From assembly GCA_015178975.1 (NCBI GenBank), contig WHVD01000033.1:372001-436000 (forward strand): DNA of 64,000 nucleotides. The letters run 5' to 3'. The stretch's first letter is position 1. The number at the start of each line of letters is the position of its first letter. The position numbers and the translations under genes are program-made. The notes below the pieces were generated by a model. It ran no database searches, was not told the DNA's origin, and worked only from the letters and a program-made list of their open reading frames with translations. Source of the DNA: Hysterangium stoloniferum. Its lineage: Eukaryota > Basidiomycota > Agaricomycetes > Hysterangiales > Hysterangiaceae. Shown here in pieces: positions 12,240 to 23,229 of this stretch.

Positions 12240-13070
12240 CTCACCTACACTAGAAGGGGGTGCCTTGCTTTTATGCCGCCACCAGTCGGAGAGTTAATTC
12301 CATGAAGGTACAGCGTTATGGCCGTACTTACACGGGATACACAGCATTACGCCTTCCACTGAAGGCTCGCACAGCATATAATAATAGTTCAGTCGATTAT
12401 CACCTCATAGTATAGCATTTCTCAGCGTCAGAGTTGGAAGCAAAACGGCTTTTCTGATATCGAGAAGTAACATTGTCATGTGCCATATAAATGCTGTCCA
12501 GAGCGATGCCCAATGGTTGCTGCCATCAAGTTGCGGCTGTCAGCCTCAGGCTTTGTCCAGAGAGATCGCACACTTCCTGTTTTAATTTTGCAAAGTTTCA
12601 CCGAGGAGAACCCCGGTGCCAGTGATGGCCTAGTCGCATTAATGGTAAGCAATGTGATTTTTTCATTCGCCCTCGCCATTTCCTTGATTGTGACGAATCC
12701 ATCCGGGTGTGTATTAACTCATTCTGAATATAATCTCGTCTCAGGCGACACTGACAGCTAGCCTTATCATTGTCTGTCTGTCTCAGTGGAATGGTTCCCC
12801 CCCGGCTCACAGGATTGATGCGTGGACATTGCTCTTCAAAGCGACGATGACAAGGTAGATCAAGCATTGTGACCCACTCGTAGTTTGGCCCATTGCAGGC
12901 AGAGCTCTTCCGGTACGTAAAGCTTCACCACGCTGGCTATGCTAATAAATTCCCCTTTGCTGCCATCTTTCTGCCCCCTTCGGTGCTGCCAATTCCACTG
13001 TGCCCTGTGAGCTCCACATGGTTCGCTGTAACAATCCCTCTTTGTTCCCACACGATGGTCATTCATCGCA
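12240..13070 (-). pseudogene. Upstream modules before U3
   Basis: Block z (13066-12860) is open as a 68-codon frame with VPEELCLQW. Module a (about 12867-12765) includes LPCHRRFEEQCPRIN. Module b (about 12720-12480) includes ARANEKITLLTINATRPSL. A TATA-like GGCATAAAAG stands before exon 1 of U3. A nearly identical set lies at 31.14-31.98 kb. Confidence 0.5.
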
Positions 13071-13231
13071 GCCCTGCGTTTGTTACCACAATCGATCCTT
13101 CATTTTCTCGCTTTGGCTAATTTGTCAGCCAAGGAATGGACGAGCTACCCTGAGCCTCAACATACTTCCGAGCTGATAATCGACTATTGTCGTCAAAAAA
13201 TGGGCAGAATATGCGACGCTTGCCACGGCAG
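13070..13231. other. Family 3' flank fragment
   Basis: Truncated version of the flank that in other units (22.1-22.3, 32.0-32.2 kb) continues into the GGAATACCATT block; here it is cut at 13231 and joined to the duplicated segment that follows. No gene seen. Confidence 0.45.
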
Positions 13232-13797
13232 AACCGAGGTGGCGGGGCTTCGTCGAGATTTGGTAGCGGTATTCTACATGATGGGATGGTCATTAATGAA
13301 TTCGATGTGGTTCTAGCCACAACTAGCACTTAATATATTTAATATGTGTGTGAGAAAGAGCTGTAGAGCATGCTGCGAGGGAAATAGTGGCTGTATGCGC
13401 TCTTAAATTGGATCATACTACTATGTGGCTTGAAAATACGGTTACAAAGCGAGTTGAGAAAAGATCAATAGGACTGCTCCTGCCGGTGTGGTTGAAATGT
13501 GAAGAGAGAGGGTTGAAAATCGAGGGCAATTGATCGAGAAAGACCTTCCCCTGGGCATCCATATTAAATCAAAACTGAGGCCATGTTAAAATTAGACGAC
13601 ACGGACGCACCGGTGAGTGGTGTGGCGACGATGCATCAGAAGGCATTGACAGCGAGGACTAGACCTTCATAGTCGATCATGGATGCTTCGTTGATTGAGC
13701 CGCGGATCACGTCCCAATGTACAAGGAGAGAAACGAGAATGGCGATGGTATTGAAGCTGCGCACCGTGGGACATGCGAGACCATGGTCAGAAGATCT
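13232..13797 (-). repeat. Duplicated family segment (exons 6-7 and 5), copy 1
   Basis: Nearly identical to 33275-33839, with few scattered differences; the first part also matches 15932-16212. On the minus strand it contains an exon 5 remnant (SFNTIAILVSLL) and a decayed exon 6-7 region. Breakpoints are sharp: at the right end this copy continues into exon 3 sequence, the other into exon 5 sequence. Confidence 0.75.
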
Positions 13798-14570
13798 TGA
13801 TGCAACCTCATCAAAGTTGGTGTGCAGCGGTAACTTGACTAAAACGTTGTACGGTGATGACGTAATCTCAGGCCTCGCTAAATCAGCACTGTCTTGAACT
13901 AGTCTTCCCAGTCTTGGCAGCGTGAGGTGGTTGTGTAGAAACTTGCTAAAGGCACCATCGTCTCGTACCAAACGGGTGATTTCCCGGTATATTCCCAGCT
14001 TTGCGATCAGCGAAGCTGTCTTAGCACTGTGAAGAACTTTCATCCCAACCCTTTCCAACCGACTCCACAGTAATACCCGGGGCCAATGTCAATACTTGAC
14101 ATTGTCCCCTGACTCCGTGAGATCATTCCCCAGTCATCGGCATGACTGTGATATGGGCTGAGGTTGGATGTCGTGTTGGTGGATATCTTAACAACAGTGG
14201 GTGGGTCATGGTAGGTCGTTTCTCCTTGACACTGAGATCTGCCGCATGTAACACAGATCACATGAAAATAGCATTATACTTTACTCACCAACCCGTCAAC
14301 CCAGACCTCTATATGGTTTGCAGACAGCTGTATGTGCTGCTCATCATCGAGGTCCCGATAACATAAATCATGGCCGGGTTCGTTACAACCCCAGCATTCT
14401 CGAACCTTCTCCCTGAACATCTCTCTCATCCCTTTAACGTTCTCGTCCCGTTGCTCTGAACTCAATACACCGGGGAAAACTAAGGGTGGGAGTTCCTCAA
14501 TGTCCTCAAGGTCGATCTCAGCCGTTGCCGAATTGTGATTCCCCCGAGTCGTCTCGTTGGAAGTAGACAT
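13636..14570 (-). pseudogene. Array family unit U4, exon-fused chimera
   Basis: Exon 1 (14570-14289) is open and close to U2/U3. Exon 2 (14231 onward) has a 1-bp deletion in the run before the ERVGMKVLH segment (near 14067). Its end is fused directly, without intron 2, to the middle of exon 3 (LAR then PEITSSPYNVLVK, near 13872), and exon 3 is fused to the middle of exon 5 (EVAS then RSSDHGLACPTVR, near 13797). Deletions therefore removed intron 2, part of exon 3 and all of exon 4. Confidence 0.7.
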
Positions 14571-14639
14571 TGGTGGGTAGCAGTCTCACCTACACTAGAA
14601 GGGGGTGCCTTGCCTTTATGCCGCCACCAGTCGGAGAGT

Positions 14640-15230
14640 TAATTCCATGAAGGCACAGCGTTATGGCCGTGCTTACATGGGATGCACAGCATTTCATTCC
14701 TGCCTTCGTCCACGAGAATGGCGATGGTATTGACGCTGCGCACTGTGGTACACGCAGATTCTGGCTCGGAAGATCCAGCTATCAGCTTCAGAGTCAACTC
14801 GATTGCTTTTTCACCAGACACTAGGATAACCCAATCTGGGCTCGTGTGGGTCAGAATGAGACTGGTAGGACTGTTTCGTGGGTGGATGTAAGACGGTGCT
14901 GGAAGATAAAATATAGTGAACGTACCGTACGATGGGCCCAATGAACGAAGAAACGACATTCAGCTGGTTGATGTGATCGGTGAGAAGCGTGCTGTCGTTG
15001 AAGAAGGTTTCCAAGGAGCAAATCCTCCGAGACAGTGAGTTCGACGTGTACCAATCAAGATGAAGTGTAAATGAGGCTATATGCATGGGTATGTTGCCCA
15101 ATGAAACCCTCAATACAGCGCCGGCAATATCTCGAAACCATGCATCTTGGTGAATGCAACACAATAGAAGCTGGATAGGAGACTCATAAAAGTTAAGAAA
15201 TGGACTGATGAGGTAATGACATGCACAAAT
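14640..15230 (-). pseudogene. Unit U5: exons 4-5 fused to module c
   Basis: Exon 4 (about 15190-14930) keeps LLLCCIHQDAWFRDIAGAVL and NDSTLLTDHINQLNVV. Exon 5 (SSEPESACTTVRSVNTIAIL) is fused near 14711 to module c of U4 (GRNEMLCIPCKHGH), deleting its 3' half and everything between. Immediately upstream, exon 4 is joined to subfamily III sequence. Confidence 0.6.
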
Positions 15231-15270
15231 GAAAGACAATATGCAAGAGAAAAGATGGTGAAGATAGTGT

Positions 15271-15835
15271 ATTAAGGACTCCACAAGGAAGGAAACTACC
15301 CAAGTTGATGTGAGTGGAGAGCAGCACCGTGTTATCATTGAAGAAGGTTGGCAAGGCGCCAAATTTCCAATACAGTGATTACTACGTCGAAGAATGAATA
15401 TGACCCCCCAAGGATGTCATATTTATGTTTATTCCATCCGCCACGATATTGAATACGGGTTAAAGTCCCTTGTTTATTGTGAGGTTTTGGGGTATAAGAT
15501 CGCCGACCGTGGAGATTGAAAATGGATTTTGAAGATAAGATCCGCGACATAATGTATTAAGGGCTCCACGAGCGAAGAAACTACCCAAGTTGATGTGAGT
15601 GGAGAGCAGCACCGTTGTTATCATTGAAGAAGGTTGGCAAGGCGACAAATTTTTAATACAGTGATTACTACGTCGAAAAATGAATACGACCCCTGAAGGA
15701 TGTCATGTTTATGTTTATTCCATCCACCACGATATTGAATACGGGTTAAAGGCCCTTGTTTATTGCGAGGTTTTGGGCTATAAGATCACCGACCCTGGAG
15801 ATTGAAAATGGATTTTGAAGATAAGATTCGCGTGA
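15271..15835. repeat. Tandem pair of about 285 bp (subfamily III exon 4 region)
   Basis: The block starting ATTAAGGACTCCAC at 15271 recurs as ATTAAGGGCTCCACG at 15556. The second copy and what follows to about 16200 match 32900-33550 almost base for base, and a shorter version lies at 23060-23220. On the minus strand it resembles family exon 4 (FFNDNTVLL versus FFNDSTLL). Confidence 0.7.
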
Positions 15836-16460
15836 ACGACAGAAATGTTGTCATCGCTTAGTAATTATTCCTACTGTTCTTTGTCATTCTTCAATGACTT
15901 CCTTCGTGTGATCCTAGGTAAGTGACATGGGAACCGAGGTGGCGGGGCTTCTTCGAGATTTGGTAGCGGTATTCTACATGATGGGATGGTCATTAATGAA
16001 TTCGATGTGGTTCTAGCCACAACTAGCACTTAATATATTCAATATGTGTGACAGAAAGAGCTATAGAGCATGCTGTGAGGGAAATAGTGGCTGTATGCGC
16101 TAAATTGGATCATACTACTATGTGGCTTGAAAATACGGGTACAAAACGAGTTAAGAAAAGATCAATAGGACTGCTCCTGCCGGTGTGGTTGAAATGTGAA
16201 GAGAGAAGGTTTTCAGTGCAGCAGAAAAAATAGAATACCACTTGCATTACTCTTGACGACAATACAACTTCGGTATGCTAGTCCCAGTCCCAGTCCGAAA
16301 AGGGTAGGAATTCCCTTCAACGACAGTGTGGCACAGGCCGCACGTGTTCTTGGACTGGTGCAAGAATTCCTAATGAAGTCGTCACCATTCGAGTCAAGAA
16401 TGGTCCGGGAATAACCATTGCCTGTGAGATACATATATCTAGTCCTACAATATATTGAAT
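15836..16460 (-). other. Family relic and 3' flank
   Basis: 15932-16212 is a third copy of the duplicated exon 6-7 segment (see 13232-13797). 16212-16460 is the subfamily II 3' flank, with the block read on the plus strand as GTCACAAAACACGAG. No intact frame. Confidence 0.5.
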
Positions 16461-16462
16461 TA

Positions 16463-17990
16463 TTAGTCACAAAACACGAGCCCTACAAATTCATAGGTAT
16501 GATCGATCTCACGGACTCGGCACAGAGCTGCATCAATAATAAGAAGTGATTGTATGCGCTCTGAAATTGCTTCACAGGATAATCTTGAATACAGCTCCAG
16601 AAACATGTCGAAACCATAAATCTTAGTGGATGCAACCCACGAATAGCTGATTAGGATCTTGGTCAACTGAACGTCGTGACTGGCTATTCTGGCGACAATG
16701 GTTTTCGTTAGCAGGATGAGGTGTGATGGCGCGATGCACTGTTATAACAAGAATTCAAGTAACCTCTGATCACCGGGACTTCGTCTACACACTGCTGACG
16801 CACGCGGTAGATGGTTTCCATGAAATACGCAAGCCCGCCAATGAGTAATGTAATTGCAATCAGGTTATTATTTTATAATAGTTCCGCCAAACCAGCACTA
16901 AACACCAACTTTGATGATGTTGTATCGACATTTATCATACAAATCGCCCAAAGTGTATCAACATTTGATCGTCAAGATGATCGACACCGGGGCACCATAT
17001 GAAGGTAAAACCCAAAGATGTCAGGAGCTTGGCAGTGTGATCTCTCCGCTGTCTATAGCATAGAGTGAACACCACCAGAACAGGGATAAAATAATCGACG
17101 CTTCCTCCGGAATTTCGTGGGTCTACGAAGACGTGAGTATCTCGAGTGTATTTAATGATTGACACTGAGCTATCCCTACCTCATTCAATCAATGCTCTGT
17201 TGAATTAGTCTGACAGGTCTTGCCAGAGTGTAATTCTGGGTCAGGAACCCGTCAATCCAGGATGCTGTGAGACCATTCACCAGTCCGCGGTATGACTGAG
17301 ATACCGGGTGAGGCAGGATGTGGCGTTCGTGGACTCCCTAGCATCCCAACCATAGTCGGGGGGTCATGGTAATTTGTCTCTCCTTAAACTCAAGCCGTCT
17401 GTTGCTTGAATAATGGCCATCAGTATTCAATTCTATCATCATCCCACCACAATATTTGTAGTTTAAACAACTTTTTATCGCCTCAATGAGGGTGGTATTC
17501 CTCGTGTGCCCTTGCCATATCACGGGGCTTGCATCTTCCCAAATGTCTGAGAGAAAGATGACTAATTGATACGTCTGCTGCAATATGCAAGAGGAGTTCA
17601 GAGCAATTTGTCAGGAGGTGGCTGACCGTCCAACATGAATATACTTTGTTTTCTGTCTTGTTCAGTGAACTGTTCGCCGCGACGCCCCAGGCTCATATAA
17701 TCCAAACATTGCTGTGGCTGTTTGATGTGACGATTGCAAGGTAGATGAAGTACTGTACGTCCTTGCTAATGTCAAAGCTGACATCTAGCTGTGTCTCCTT
17801 GGCGAGCACCTTTGTGGCGACGAACTCACTAGCATTGTTTTGATGAAACAGTTTGAAAGCCACATAATTATGTTTCGGGGGGTATTTTCCGGAAAACGAA
17901 GACGTAATTCGAATTCTCAACGGTGTCGACACAGCAGTAAAAGGTGTAGAGAATAACGCATGGGAAGGAACAGGGGTCGACAACTAACGT
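16463..17990 (-). pseudogene. Subfamily II copy 2
   Basis: Module a (17983-17693) with NNASEFVATKVLAKETQL. Module b (17583-17400) and an exon 2-like block (about 17390-17190) are frame-broken. Exon 3 starts at about 17110 and contains an internal inverted segment (16852-16978). The last exon (16666-16463) contains FDMFLELYSRL and ISERIQSLLI and ends in EFVGLVFCD. This short architecture lacks exons 1 and 5-8 of subfamily I. Confidence 0.6.
16852..16978. other. Micro-inversion inside exon 3
   Basis: Flanks on both sides match the minus-strand copy at 27.1-27.3 kb, but the block between GAGTAATGT and GATCGACACC runs in the opposite direction (plus-strand frame containing PALNTNFDDVVSTFIIQIA). 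This is an in-place inversion of about 127 bp. Confidence 0.75.
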
Positions 17991-18149
17991 TCAAGGCACA
18001 CAGATCTAGTCAAATGGTTCTTTAATATTAGTTGAATTAAATGGATTTTTCCCTACTATTCGCAATGAAATAATTCAAACATACCAATTGGTGGAATGAA
18101 CGCCAGTCAACTGGCATGGAAGCAGCAGGGAACTGTGGGGAGTAAATAA

Positions 18150-18530
18150 ATCGTCGTGGCGTGTAGTTTGACGCTAACGACTGAAAGATTGAAACAGACC
18201 ATAAATCAGAAAATCCCTGGGACTGACTCCACGCGGCGGATCGTGGGTATTTTTCAGCTCGTCGTTGATATCCGGCTGACATGACCACGAGCTACCTTTC
18301 TCTTGTACAAGGTGAAAGCTCACAACATGTGAAGAAATGTCGGTGTCTTGATCATGGTGTTGTCCATTGGTTTGGCCCCGGCTTCCTGTTCTCCCAAACA
18401 AAGGACACGAGAAGAATGGTGGGACCGCCTTCTTTGAGACGCCGTAGTGGTATTCGATTGACGTTGTTACTGCTAGTACATGCCATGCGATTTAAGAGAG
18501 TAGTCATTGGAGTATATTCAACACCAGTGT
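18150..18530. repeat. Q repeat, copy 2
   Basis: Same block as 9240-9640, here between a subfamily II copy and unit U6. The 83-codon plus-strand frame is open. The minus-strand frame is not conserved. Confidence 0.65.
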
Positions 18531-18539
18531 AGAGAACCT

Positions 18540-21160
18540 CGCAGCGACTATTACAAACGACTATCTTCGCTTTTAAATTGTATCAAATTATGTAGCTTCA
18601 TACAACTCCCAAGTTCGCGTCCTGTTTGAAATAATTGTCATTGATAAATAGGATATCAGTCAAGCACCTGGTGGTGGCTGCGAGTGTATTCAATGCATCT
18701 ATGGCATCAACGCGTGCGACATGAAGAGCGCCGCGGCGGCGAAAAGTATGCGCTCTTATATTTGCTCGGCCTATGGCAGCTTTATTGTGAAGTTTTCAAT
18801 GGAAGAGAATTAGTTTAAGGAATTCGTCCAGCACATTGACTCGCACGGTGTGGAGGCCCTTGGTGGGAAGATCATGGATCTTGTCGATTGGACATTACCA
18901 TGAAGGTATGAAAAGCCTGAACGAGACATGCATCGAATTGGGGGTGGGGGAGACCTTTTTCAGACCTCCAGTGATATCTGACTTTAAACAAGTGTCGTTC
19001 ATGATGCGGTTGTTAGTCTAATCACGGCTAGTGCCCCCAAATGTATTCAACACATTTATCGGGAGAACTGAGGAGCTCGCGGCGATAATGCAAAGTGAAT
19101 ATATAGTTCTTATATAGGTTCAAACTATATAGATTCATAACATCTGCAATCCCGGCTGAAATCCTTGTTTGGTTGAGATGTGTCGGTATCATCGAAGAGA
19201 AATGATTAGAAAGTGTGTCCAATCGATGGTGTAAGACCTTTGTCAGGGCAAACATGTGCCTTCAACACTGATCCGGGGGTCTAATTAGACCCTATCGACA
19301 CACGAGTGGAAGGGGTGGCGACCACACAAAGGAGCGAATGTGCAGTCAAATCTAAATCCTCAAACAGCTCCCTGCTGATTTGGCGATGGGTCGAGCCCCG
19401 CATGGCGTCACAATATGGAAGGAGGGAAACGAGAATGGCGATGGCATTGACCCTGCGCACTGTGGTACACGCAGATTCTGGCTCGGAAGATCCAGCTATC
19501 AGCTTCAGAGTCAAGTCGATTATTTTTTTGCCAGACACTAGGATAACCCAATCTGGGCGCGTGTGTGTCAGAATGAGATTGGCAGGACAATTGTATGGGC
19601 GGATGTAAGACGGTGCTGGAAGATAAAATATAGTGAACGTACCGTATGATGGGCCCAATGAACGAAGAACGCACTTTCAGCTGGTTGACGTGATCGGTGA
19701 GAAGCATGCTGTCGTTGAAGAAGGTTTGCAAGGAGTCAATACTCTGATACAGTGAGATCGACGTGTGAAAATCAAGATGAAGTGTCGATGACGCTATATG
19801 CATGTTTATGTCGTCCAATAAAACCCTGAATACAGCTCCGGCGATATCTCGAAACCATGCACCTTGGTGCATGCAACACACGAGAAGCCGTATAGGATAG
19901 TAATAAAATCTAAGTCGTTGTGTCTGATATTCTCTGCTATGGTTTTGTTGGGAAGGATGAAATGGTGTGATGGCACGACGCACGGTTGTAACCAGAACTC
20001 AATGCAACCTCTGATCGCCGTGAGCTCCTGTACAGATAGTGGACGCATGTGGCAGATCGCTTCCACGATATCAGTAAGACGGAAAAGGGGTAAGCGGAGA
20101 TCAAATTCTGAGACATAGTGAGATTCTGATAGATAACGGGCGATGTGTATGATAAATGTTGATGCAACCTCATCAAAGTTGCTGTGCAGCGGTGACTTGA
20201 CTAAAACGTTGTATAGTGATGACGTAATCGGAGTTGACGCGTCGGCAGGTGACGCGTCTCCATCTAACCAATAAACGCCGGAGCAGGACAAGAAGGCTGA
20301 AGCCAAGAATGTCATAAGCTGGGTAGTGTGCGACATGTGACGTGAAAATATCGGGAAACTCTTTAAAACTTCCGTCGCTCTTCTCCGAATTGGAGGCGGG
20401 TATATAGGGCTACCACTCAAATATAAGTATTTCCAGTGTATTCAATGATTGAGGTATCCCTACCTCGCTAAATCAGCACTGTCTTGAACTAGTCTTCCCA
20501 GTTTTGGCAGCGTAAAATGCTTGTGTAGAAACTTGCCAAAGGCACCATCGTCTTGTAGCAAACGGGTAATTTCCCGGTATATTGTCAGCTTCGCGATCAG
20601 CGAAGCTGTCTTAGCCCTGTGAAGGACTTTCATCCCAACCCTTTCCAAACCGACTCCACAGTAATACCCGGGGCCAATTTCAATACTTGACATTGTCCCC
20701 TGACTCCGTGAGATCATTCCCCAGTCATCGGCATGACTGCAATAGGGACTGAGGTTGAATGCCGTGTTGGTGGATCTCTTAACAACATTCGGTGGGTCAT
20801 GATAGCCCGTTTCTCCTTGACACTGAATGCGCAGCATATGACACACATCGCATCGAAATAGCATTATACTTTACTCACCCACTCGTCAACCCAAATCTCT
20901 ATATGGTTTTCAGACAGCTGTATGTGTTGCCTACCATCCGGGGCCCGATAACATAAATCATGGTCGGGTTCGTTACAATCCCATCGTTCTCGAAGCTTCT
21001 CCCTGAACATCTCTCTCATCCCTTTAACGATCTCGTCCTGCTTCTCTGAACTGAATACACCAGGGGAAACTAAGGGTGGGAGTTCCTCGATGTCTTCAAG
21101 GTCGATCTCAACCGTTGCCGAATCGTGATTCCCCTGAATCGTCTCGTTGGAAGTAGACAT
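18540..21160 (-). pseudogene. Array family unit U6, nearly complete
   Basis: Exon 1 21160-20879, exon 2 20822-20464, exon 3 20409-19984, exon 4 19933-19643: all open, with GTGAGT, GTAGGG, GTGCGT and GTACGT donors and phases as in U2. Exon 5 (ending near 19298) is open, but its donor has changed from GTAGGG to ATAGGG, so translation would run to the stop at 19281. The exact 3' splice site before exon 5 could not be fixed in this sub-type. Exon 6-8 remnants follow at 19255-18780 (ALTKVLHHRLDTLSNHF and so on). A shortened product of exons 1-5 is possible. Confidence 0.6.
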
Positions 21161-21179
21161 TGGTGGGCAGCAGTCTCAC

Positions 21180-22190
21180 CTACACTAGAAGGGGGTGCCT
21201 TGCTTTTATGCCGCCACCAGTCGGAGAGTTAATTTCATGAAGGTACAGCGTTGTGGCCGTACTTACACGGGATACACAGCATTTCCTTCCTGCCTTCGTC
21301 CACAAGGTTTCCTCACCTTCCTTGAACCTTATAGGCTCCACTGTAATGAGGTAATTACTTCTTACGCCTTCCACTGAAGGCTCACACAGCATATCATAAT
21401 GGTTCAGTCAATTGTCACCTCATAGTATAGCATTGCTCAGCGTCAGAGTTGAAAGCAAAACCGCTTTTCTGATATCGAGAAGTGACATTGCCATGTACCA
21501 TATAAATGCAGTCCAGAGCGATGCTCAAAGGTTACTGCCTTCAAGTTGCCGCTGTCAGCCTCAGGCTTTGTCCAGAGCGATTGCACACTTCCCGTTTTTT
21601 ATTTTGCAAACTTTCACCGAGGAGAAACCCGGGGCCAGTGATGGCCTAGTCGCATTAATGGTAAGCAACATGATTTTTTCATTCGCCCTCGCCATATCCT
21701 TGGTTGTGACGAATCCATCCAGGTGTGTATTAACACATTCTAAATATAATCTCGTCTCAGGCGACACTGATAGCTAGCCTTATTATTGCCTGTCTGTCTG
21801 AGTGGAATGTTTCGCCCCAGGCTCACACGATTGATGCGTGGAAATTTCTGTTCAAAGAGACGATGACAAGGTAGATCAACTGTTGTGACCCACCCGTAGT
21901 TTGACCCATTGCAGGCAGAGCTCTTCCGGTATGTAAAGATTCACCACGCTGGCTATGCTAATAAATTCCCCTTTTCTGCCATGTTTCTGCCCCCTTCGGT
22001 GCTGCCAATTCCACTGTGCCCTTTCAGCTCCACATGGTCACTGTAACAATCCCTCTTCGTTACCACACGATGGCCATTCACCGCAGCCCTGCGTTTGTCA
22101 CCACAACCGATCCTTCATTTTCTCGTTTTGGCTAAGGTCTCAGTCAAGTAATGGACGAGGCACCCTGAGTAGTAACATACTTCCAAGCTG
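21180..22190 (-). pseudogene. Upstream modules before U6
   Basis: Module c (21392-21262) is open, with YLITVEPIRFKEGEE, and ends before a perfect GTAAGT donor (21266-21261). Module b (about 21767-21561) contains CVNTHLDGFVTTKDMARANE. Module a and block z follow to about 22100. A TATA-like GGCATAAAAG lies near 21205-21215. Confidence 0.5.
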
Positions 22191-22560
22191 ATAATCAGTT
22201 ATTGTCGTCAAAAAGTGGGCGGAATATGCGACGCTTGCCACGGCAATGCATCATAGTGTCCTGGCTCTCAGATAATCTCAAGTGCAGTAGGATAATCCAA
22301 GATTATGTCTTGGGAATACCATTAGGATCACTCTTGGTTGGCGACAATTATACTTCGGTATGCTGGCACCGGACCGAAAACGACAGCAATTCCTTTCAAG
22401 GACAGTGGCAATGGTCGGACCTGGTCTCAGACTGGTTCAGAAACAGTCCAGGAATATTTGCTGCCGTGATATATATATAGTCTTACAACATATTTTATTA
22501 TTAGTCACAAAACAACAAAGCCAAAGGTATCATTGATACAATTCTCGTCAGCAATGAATT
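22190..22560. other. Family 3' flank, copy
   Basis: Non-coding block shared with 8000-8250, 32080-32440 and 45830-46170. It contains GGAATACCATTAGGATCACT and an AT-rich GTGATATATATATAGTC stretch. It lies 3' of the subfamily III gene end. No conserved frame. Confidence 0.55.
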
Positions 22561-23220
22561 CCAGAGTTGCAGTGAGCATAAGAAGTAATTGTATGAGCTT
22601 TCAATCCGACTCACATGATGTAGGTTTATGCCACTATTAATGCCGCCAAAGCGAGCTGGAAAACAAAGGAAAAAGGGAAATTATTATCCTCTTCCTTGCT
22701 TGCTTTCAACATACCAGTGAAAGGTGTAGCCACCGTGCAAAGGGGGAATGAGGGGTGGAAACTAAATTCCCAAGATACTCAAGCTTCAGCCAGTGCATTG
22801 ATGAGATGCGCATTGTCCCTTAATGTGGAAGGAGACAAACAAGAAGGGTGAGGGGAGAGAGCCCTGGTACACGCAGATTCTGGGTCAGATGGTCCAGCTA
22901 TTAGTTCAGTATAACCCCAATTATTCCTTTGAGAGGCAACGCCCCTGGTCAATGTGGTCTCCAAGTCATTTGTATCAGAAATGGACTGGTGAGGTAATGT
23001 CATGCACAAAATGAAAAATAATACTGGAAGAGAAAAGATAGTGAACATAATATAATGTATTAAGGGCTCCACGAGCGAAGAAACTACCCAAGTTGATGTG
23101 AGTGGAGAGCAGCACTGTGTTATCCTTGAAGAAGGTAGGCAAGGTGACAAATTTCCAATACAGTGATTACTACGTCGAAAAATGAATATGACCCCCCAAG
23201 GATGTCATATTTTTGTTTAT
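22560..23220 (-). pseudogene. Subfamily III copy 1 (3' exons)
   Basis: Minus-strand frames include SSLVEPLIHYIMFTIFSLPV and LRDNAHLINALAEA (23150-22779), aligned by layout with exons 4-5 of subfamily I (SYGTFTIFYLPAPSYI, HCDAMRGS). It is joined at about 23221 to unit U7. Only the 3' half is present. Confidence 0.5.
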
Positions 23221-23229
23221 TTATACAAT

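Noticed and set aside
19281..19658. Single long exon from exon 4/5 intron through exon 5 in U6
   Set aside because: Frame is open across the intron region, but the GTACGT donor and comparison with U2 indicate splicing; the exact acceptor in U6 stays unresolved.
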